Both the position numbers and the translations under genes were made by a program. From positions 1-7,631 of the forward strand of contig JAFTPY010000372.1 of NCBI GenBank assembly GCA_017463035.1: DNA of 7,631 bases, given 5' to 3'. This stretch comes from Lachnospiraceae bacterium (GTDB lineage Bacteria; Bacillota; Clostridia; Lachnospirales; Lachnospiraceae). The notes beneath the pieces are model-generated. The model did no database searches. It saw only the letters and a program-made list of their open reading frames with translations, and was not told the DNA's origin. This document shows, one piece after another, positions 4,576-7,631 of the stretch. Each line of letters begins with the position of its first letter. The first letter of the stretch is position 1.

Positions 4576-7500
4576 TTATTTAAAGTACTTCACACCGGAA
4601 GCGAAGATTCTCTGGTCCTGATCACCGTAGATGTTCACTGCTACGGAGTTACCGCGACGCTCGGAGTGTGCCATCTTACCGAGAACACGACCGTCCGGGC
4701 TGGTGATACCTTCGATTGCGAAGTAGGAGCCGTTCGGGTTGAAGTCTTCGTCCATGGTCGGGTTGCCGTTCAGGTCAACGTACTGGGTTGCAATCTGTCC
4801 GTTTGCGGCAAGCTTTTCGATCCACTCCTTGCTTGCTACGAAACGTCCTTCACCGTGGGAAGCCGGGATTGCATAAACGCCGCCAAGCTCTGCCTCCATG
4901 AGCCACGGAGACTTGTTGGTTACAACCTTGGTGTATACGGACTTGGAAATGTGACGTCCGATGCTGTTCATGGTAAGGGTCGGGGAATCCTCCTTCTGCG
5001 GAGTTACCTCACCGTACGGTACAAGACCAAGCTTGATAATTGCCTGGAAACCGTTACAGATACCGAGAACCAAACCGTCACGCTGCTTTAACATATCGTT
5101 TACCGCATCGGTAATCTTTGCGTTACGGAATGCGGTTGCGATGAACTTACCGGAACCGTCCGGCTCGTCACCTGCGGAGAATCCGCCCGGGAACATGAGA
5201 ATCTGTGCATTACGGATTTCCTTCTCGAATGCATCTACGGACTCTCTGATGTCCTGCTCGTTGCGGTTACGGAATACCACGGTACTTACCTCTGCGCCCG
5301 CATCACGGAAGGAACGCATGGTGTCGTACTCACAGTTGGTACCCGGGAATACCGGAATGAATACACGCGGCTTTGCCACCTTATTCTTCGCTACATATAC
5401 CGTCTTTGCATCAAATAACGGATGCTCAATCTTCTCTTCCTTTACACCGGATCTGGTCGGGAATACCTTCTCTAAGGTATTGGTCCAAGCATCCAGTGCC
5501 TCTTCGATGGTTACAGTCTCGTTGCCGTATACGAACATCGGAGCTTCGGTTACGGTACCTACAGTCTTGTATTCTAAGCCGCTCTCGTTTAATGCATCCA
5601 GACAATCCTTGGAAATTTCCGCAAGGATATCACCGTATGCCGGAGCAAACAATTCCTGAGCACTTACTGCGTCGGAGATAACCGCACCGAGACGGTTACC
5701 GAATGCCATCTTGGAAACCGCTTCTGCGATACCCTTTGCACCAAGAGCGTACATGGAAGCAATCTTGCCATTCTGCGCCAGCTTTGTAATCTTGCTCATC
5801 TGCTCGGCAAATGCTGCGTAATCCGGAAGCTCGTAGGAATCCTTCTTCATTTCGAACTTCACTAATACGTTACCGGACTTCTTGAATTCACCGGTTACTA
5901 CATCGGAGGTCTTTGCCATATCTACGGCAAAGGATACCAGTGTCGGCGGAACATCAATATCCTGGAAGGAGCCGGACATACTGTCCTTACCGCCGATGGA
6001 CGGAAGGCCCAACTGTACCTGAGCCTCGAATGCACCGAGAAGTGCAGCTAACGGCTCACCCCAACGCTTCGGATCGGTTCCTAAGCGACGGAAGAATTCC
6101 TGGAAAGTGAAACGAATCTTTGTATGGTCACCGCCTGCTGCTACAATCTTAGCAACAGAGGAAATTACTGCATAAACCGCACCATGGTACGGGCTCCAGC
6201 TGGAAAGATACGGGTCGAAACCGTAACTCATCATGGAAACCGCCTCACTGTCACCGTCAAGTACCGGAACCTTTGCGATCATGGTCTGTACCGGAGTCAT
6301 CTGGTACTTACCGCCGTACGGCATGGTCACGGTATTTGCGCCGATGGAGCTGTCGAACATCTCCACTAAGCCCTTCTTGGAACAGGTATTTAAATCCGCA
6401 AGCATGGAAAGCCACTCGCCCTTAAGGCCGGTCTTACCGGAAAGTACGGTCTCTCCCTTTGCGGTCTTTCTCGTAATACGGGATGCGGTGTAGGATGCAC
6501 CCTTCTTAAAGTAGCTGTCAGCCTTCTTCGGCATGGTAACCTCTGCGGTTGCCTCCTGATGCGCACCGTTGGTATCAAGGAAGGAACGCTTAAGATTTAC
6601 GATTTCCTTGCCTCTCCATACAAGTACAAGGCGCGGATCCTCGGTAACTACAGCCACCGGAACAGCCTCTAAGTTCTCTTCTGCCGCAAAAGCAAGCATT
6701 TTGTCTACATCCTTGGCATCAACAACGATTGCCATACGCTCCTGGGACTCGGAGATTGCAAGTTCGGTACCGTCAAGGCCCGCATACTTCTTCGGAACCT
6801 TATCAAGCTCTACACGAAGACCGTCTGCAAGCTCACCGATGGCTACGGATACACCGCCTGCACCGAAGTCGTTACACTTCTTGATAATGCTTGCTACTTC
6901 TTCTCTACGGAACAATCTCTGAAGCTTACGCTCGGTCGGAGCATTACCCTTCTGTACTTCTGCACCGCAGGTATGGATGGACTCAGCGGTATGTGCCTTG
7001 GAGGAACCGGTAGCACCGCCGCAACCGTCACGTCCGGTTCTGCCACCCATAAGGATGATGATATCGCCCGGATCGGAGTTCTCACGGATTACGTTCTTTC
7101 TCGGAGCTGCACCCATAACCGCACCGATTTCGAGACGCTTTGCCACATAATTCGGATGATAAATTTCATCTACCAAACCGGTTGCAAGACCGATCTGGTT
7201 ACCGTAGGAGCTGTAACCGGAAGCAGCGCCGGTAACAATCTTACGCTGTGCCAGCTTACCCTCTAAGGTCTCCGCAATCGGAAGGGTCGGGTCTGCCGCA
7301 CCGGTTACACGCATTGCATGGTATACATAACCACGGCCGGACAACGGGTCACGGATAGCACCGCCGAGACAGGTTGCCGCACCACCGAACGGCTCGATTT
7401 CCGTCGGGTGGTTGTGGGTTTCATTCTTAAAGAAAATTAACCATTCTTCGGTTTCCTTCTTACCGTCCGGTCTGGTAATCTCAATCGGAACGATAATGGA

Positions 7501-7631
7501 GCAGGCATTGATTTCGTCGGATACTTCCATATCCTCAAGCTTACCGTCGGCACGAAGCTTCTTCATACCAACTAAAGCAAGGTCCATGAGGGAAATGAAC
7601 TTATCGTCTCTGCCCTTATATAAAATCTCAC
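4576..7631 (-). CDS. purL: Phosphoribosylformylglycinamidine synthase, single-chain (PurL+PurQ), 5' end outside window
   Basis: Cytoplasmic enzyme of de novo purine synthesis: FGAR + glutamine + ATP gives FGAM + glutamate + ADP + Pi. The frame stays open to the right edge, with YKGRDDKFISLMDLA upstream of the Met at 7587, so that Met is internal. 1017 residues are visible, and roughly 230 N-terminal ones are missing if the usual length of about 1250 holds. Seen in order: the nucleotide/Mg region NETHNHPTEIEPFGG (about 7390-7427), GRTGRDGCGGATGSS, CNDFGAGGVS (6876-6847), the second AIRS-type half with GGKDSMSG (5994-5971), and a C-terminal class I glutaminase. The glutaminase carries the nucleophile Cys in GICNGFQ (codon 5058-5056) and His and Glu of SHGEG (4857-4855 and 4851-4849). 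Both halves that are separate PurL and PurQ proteins in Bacillus are thus fused, as in the clostridial single-chain clade. All catalytic residues I can check are present. Promoter and any purine control lie outside the window. Confidence 0.96.
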   Translation of the reverse strand, partial: EILYKGRDDKFISLMDLALVGMKKLRADGKLEDMEVSDEINACSIIVPIEITRPDGKKETEEWLIFFKNETHNHPTEIEPFGGAATCLGGAIRDPLSGRGYVYHAMRVTGAADPTLPIAETLEGKLAQRKIVTGAASGYSSYGNQIGLATGLVDEIYHPNYVAKRLEIGAVMGAAPRKNVIRENSDPGDIIILMGGRTGRDGCGGATGSSKAHTAESIHTCGAEVQKGNAPTERKLQRLFRREEVASIIKKCNDFGAGGVSVAIGELADGLRVELDKVPKKYAGLDGTELAISESQERMAIVVDAKDVDKMLAFAAEENLEAVPVAVVTEDPRLVLVWRGKEIVNLKRSFLDTNGAHQEATAEVTMPKKADSYFKKGASYTASRITRKTAKGETVLSGKTGLKGEWLSMLADLNTCSKKGLVEMFDSSIGANTVTMPYGGKYQMTPVQTMIAKVPVLDGDSEAVSMMSYGFDPYLSSWSPYHGAVYAVISSVAKIVAAGGDHTKIRFTFQEFFRRLGTDPKRWGEPLAALLGAFEAQVQLGLPSIGGKDSMSGSFQDIDVPPTLVSFAVDMAKTSDVVTGEFKKSGNVLVKFEMKKDSYELPDYAAFAEQMSKITKLAQNGKIASMYALGAKGIAEAVSKMAFGNRLGAVISDAVSAQELFAPAYGDILAEISKDCLDALNESGLEYKTVGTVTEAPMFVYGNETVTIEEALDAWTNTLEKVFPTRSGVKEEKIEHPLFDAKTVYVAKNKVAKPRVFIPVFPGTNCEYDTMRSFRDAGAEVSTVVFRNRNEQDIRESVDAFEKEIRNAQILMFPGGFSAGDEPDGSGKFIATAFRNAKITDAVNDMLKQRDGLVLGICNGFQAIIKLGLVPYGEVTPQKEDSPTLTMNSIGRHISKSVYTKVVTNKSPWLMEAELGGVYAIPASHGEGRFVASKEWIEKLAANGQIATQYVDLNGNPTMDEDFNPNGSYFAIEGITSPDGRVLGKMAHSERRGNSVAVNIYGDQDQRIFASGVKYFK

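Noticed and set aside
4961..5659. 232-codon plus-strand frame opposite purL
   Set aside because: Antisense shadow caused by the codon bias of purL. There is no family resemblance and no ribosome binding site.
1..7631. CRISPR array, tRNA, rRNA, integrase or transposase
   Set aside because: I found no regularly spaced direct repeats, no tRNA-like cloverleaf and no recombinase motifs when reading both strands, though no covariance or HMM search could be run.

Overview
The window looks like chromosomal DNA from a low-to-mid GC Gram-positive bacterium of the Clostridia, most likely Lachnospiraceae or a close relative. The grounds are strong AAAGGAG-type ribosome binding sites, a single-chain long-form PurL of the clostridial kind, an ABC-F ATPase with a C-terminal coiled coil, and an ECF sigma gene coupled to a single-pass membrane protein, a pairing common in that group. 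The taxonomic call is inference; no marker gene is present.

Layout, left to right. (1) Bases 1-1632 (+) hold the 3' part of an ABC-F ATPase gene, followed by a hairpin terminator. (2) Bases 1712-2041 are AT-rich and hold no convincing gene. (3) Bases 2042-2487 (+) are a compact toxin-antitoxin-type locus. A sigma-A-like promoter is built into a perfect 16-bp inverted repeat. It is followed by a 28-codon remnant that starts like a HigB/RelE-type toxin, then an intact Xre-family antitoxin overlapping it by ATGA, then a strong terminator. The toxin body appears to be missing. (4) Bases 2512-4415 (-) are a two-gene operon: an ECF sigma factor (TTG start) and, overlapping by ATGA, a single-pass membrane protein that is the presumed anti-sigma factor or sensor. 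(5) Bases 4576-7631 (-) hold most of a single-chain phosphoribosylformylglycinamidine synthase (PurL+PurQ) gene, truncated by the right edge and closed by its own terminator.

The sigma/anti-sigma genes and the antitoxin are convergent and share the terminator region at 2466-2487. purL and the sigma operon lie in tandem on the minus strand, separated by a terminator whose U-tract also holds a good extended -10 for the downstream sigma gene. The ABC-F and purL genes are housekeeping or translation-related. The sigma operon is an envelope-signalling module. The solitary antitoxin locus is the most accessory-like part. I see no new multi-gene system. The most interesting items are the apparently disarmed toxin-antitoxin locus with its intact operator, and the sigma/anti-sigma pair whose partner lacks a classical zinc anti-sigma motif.
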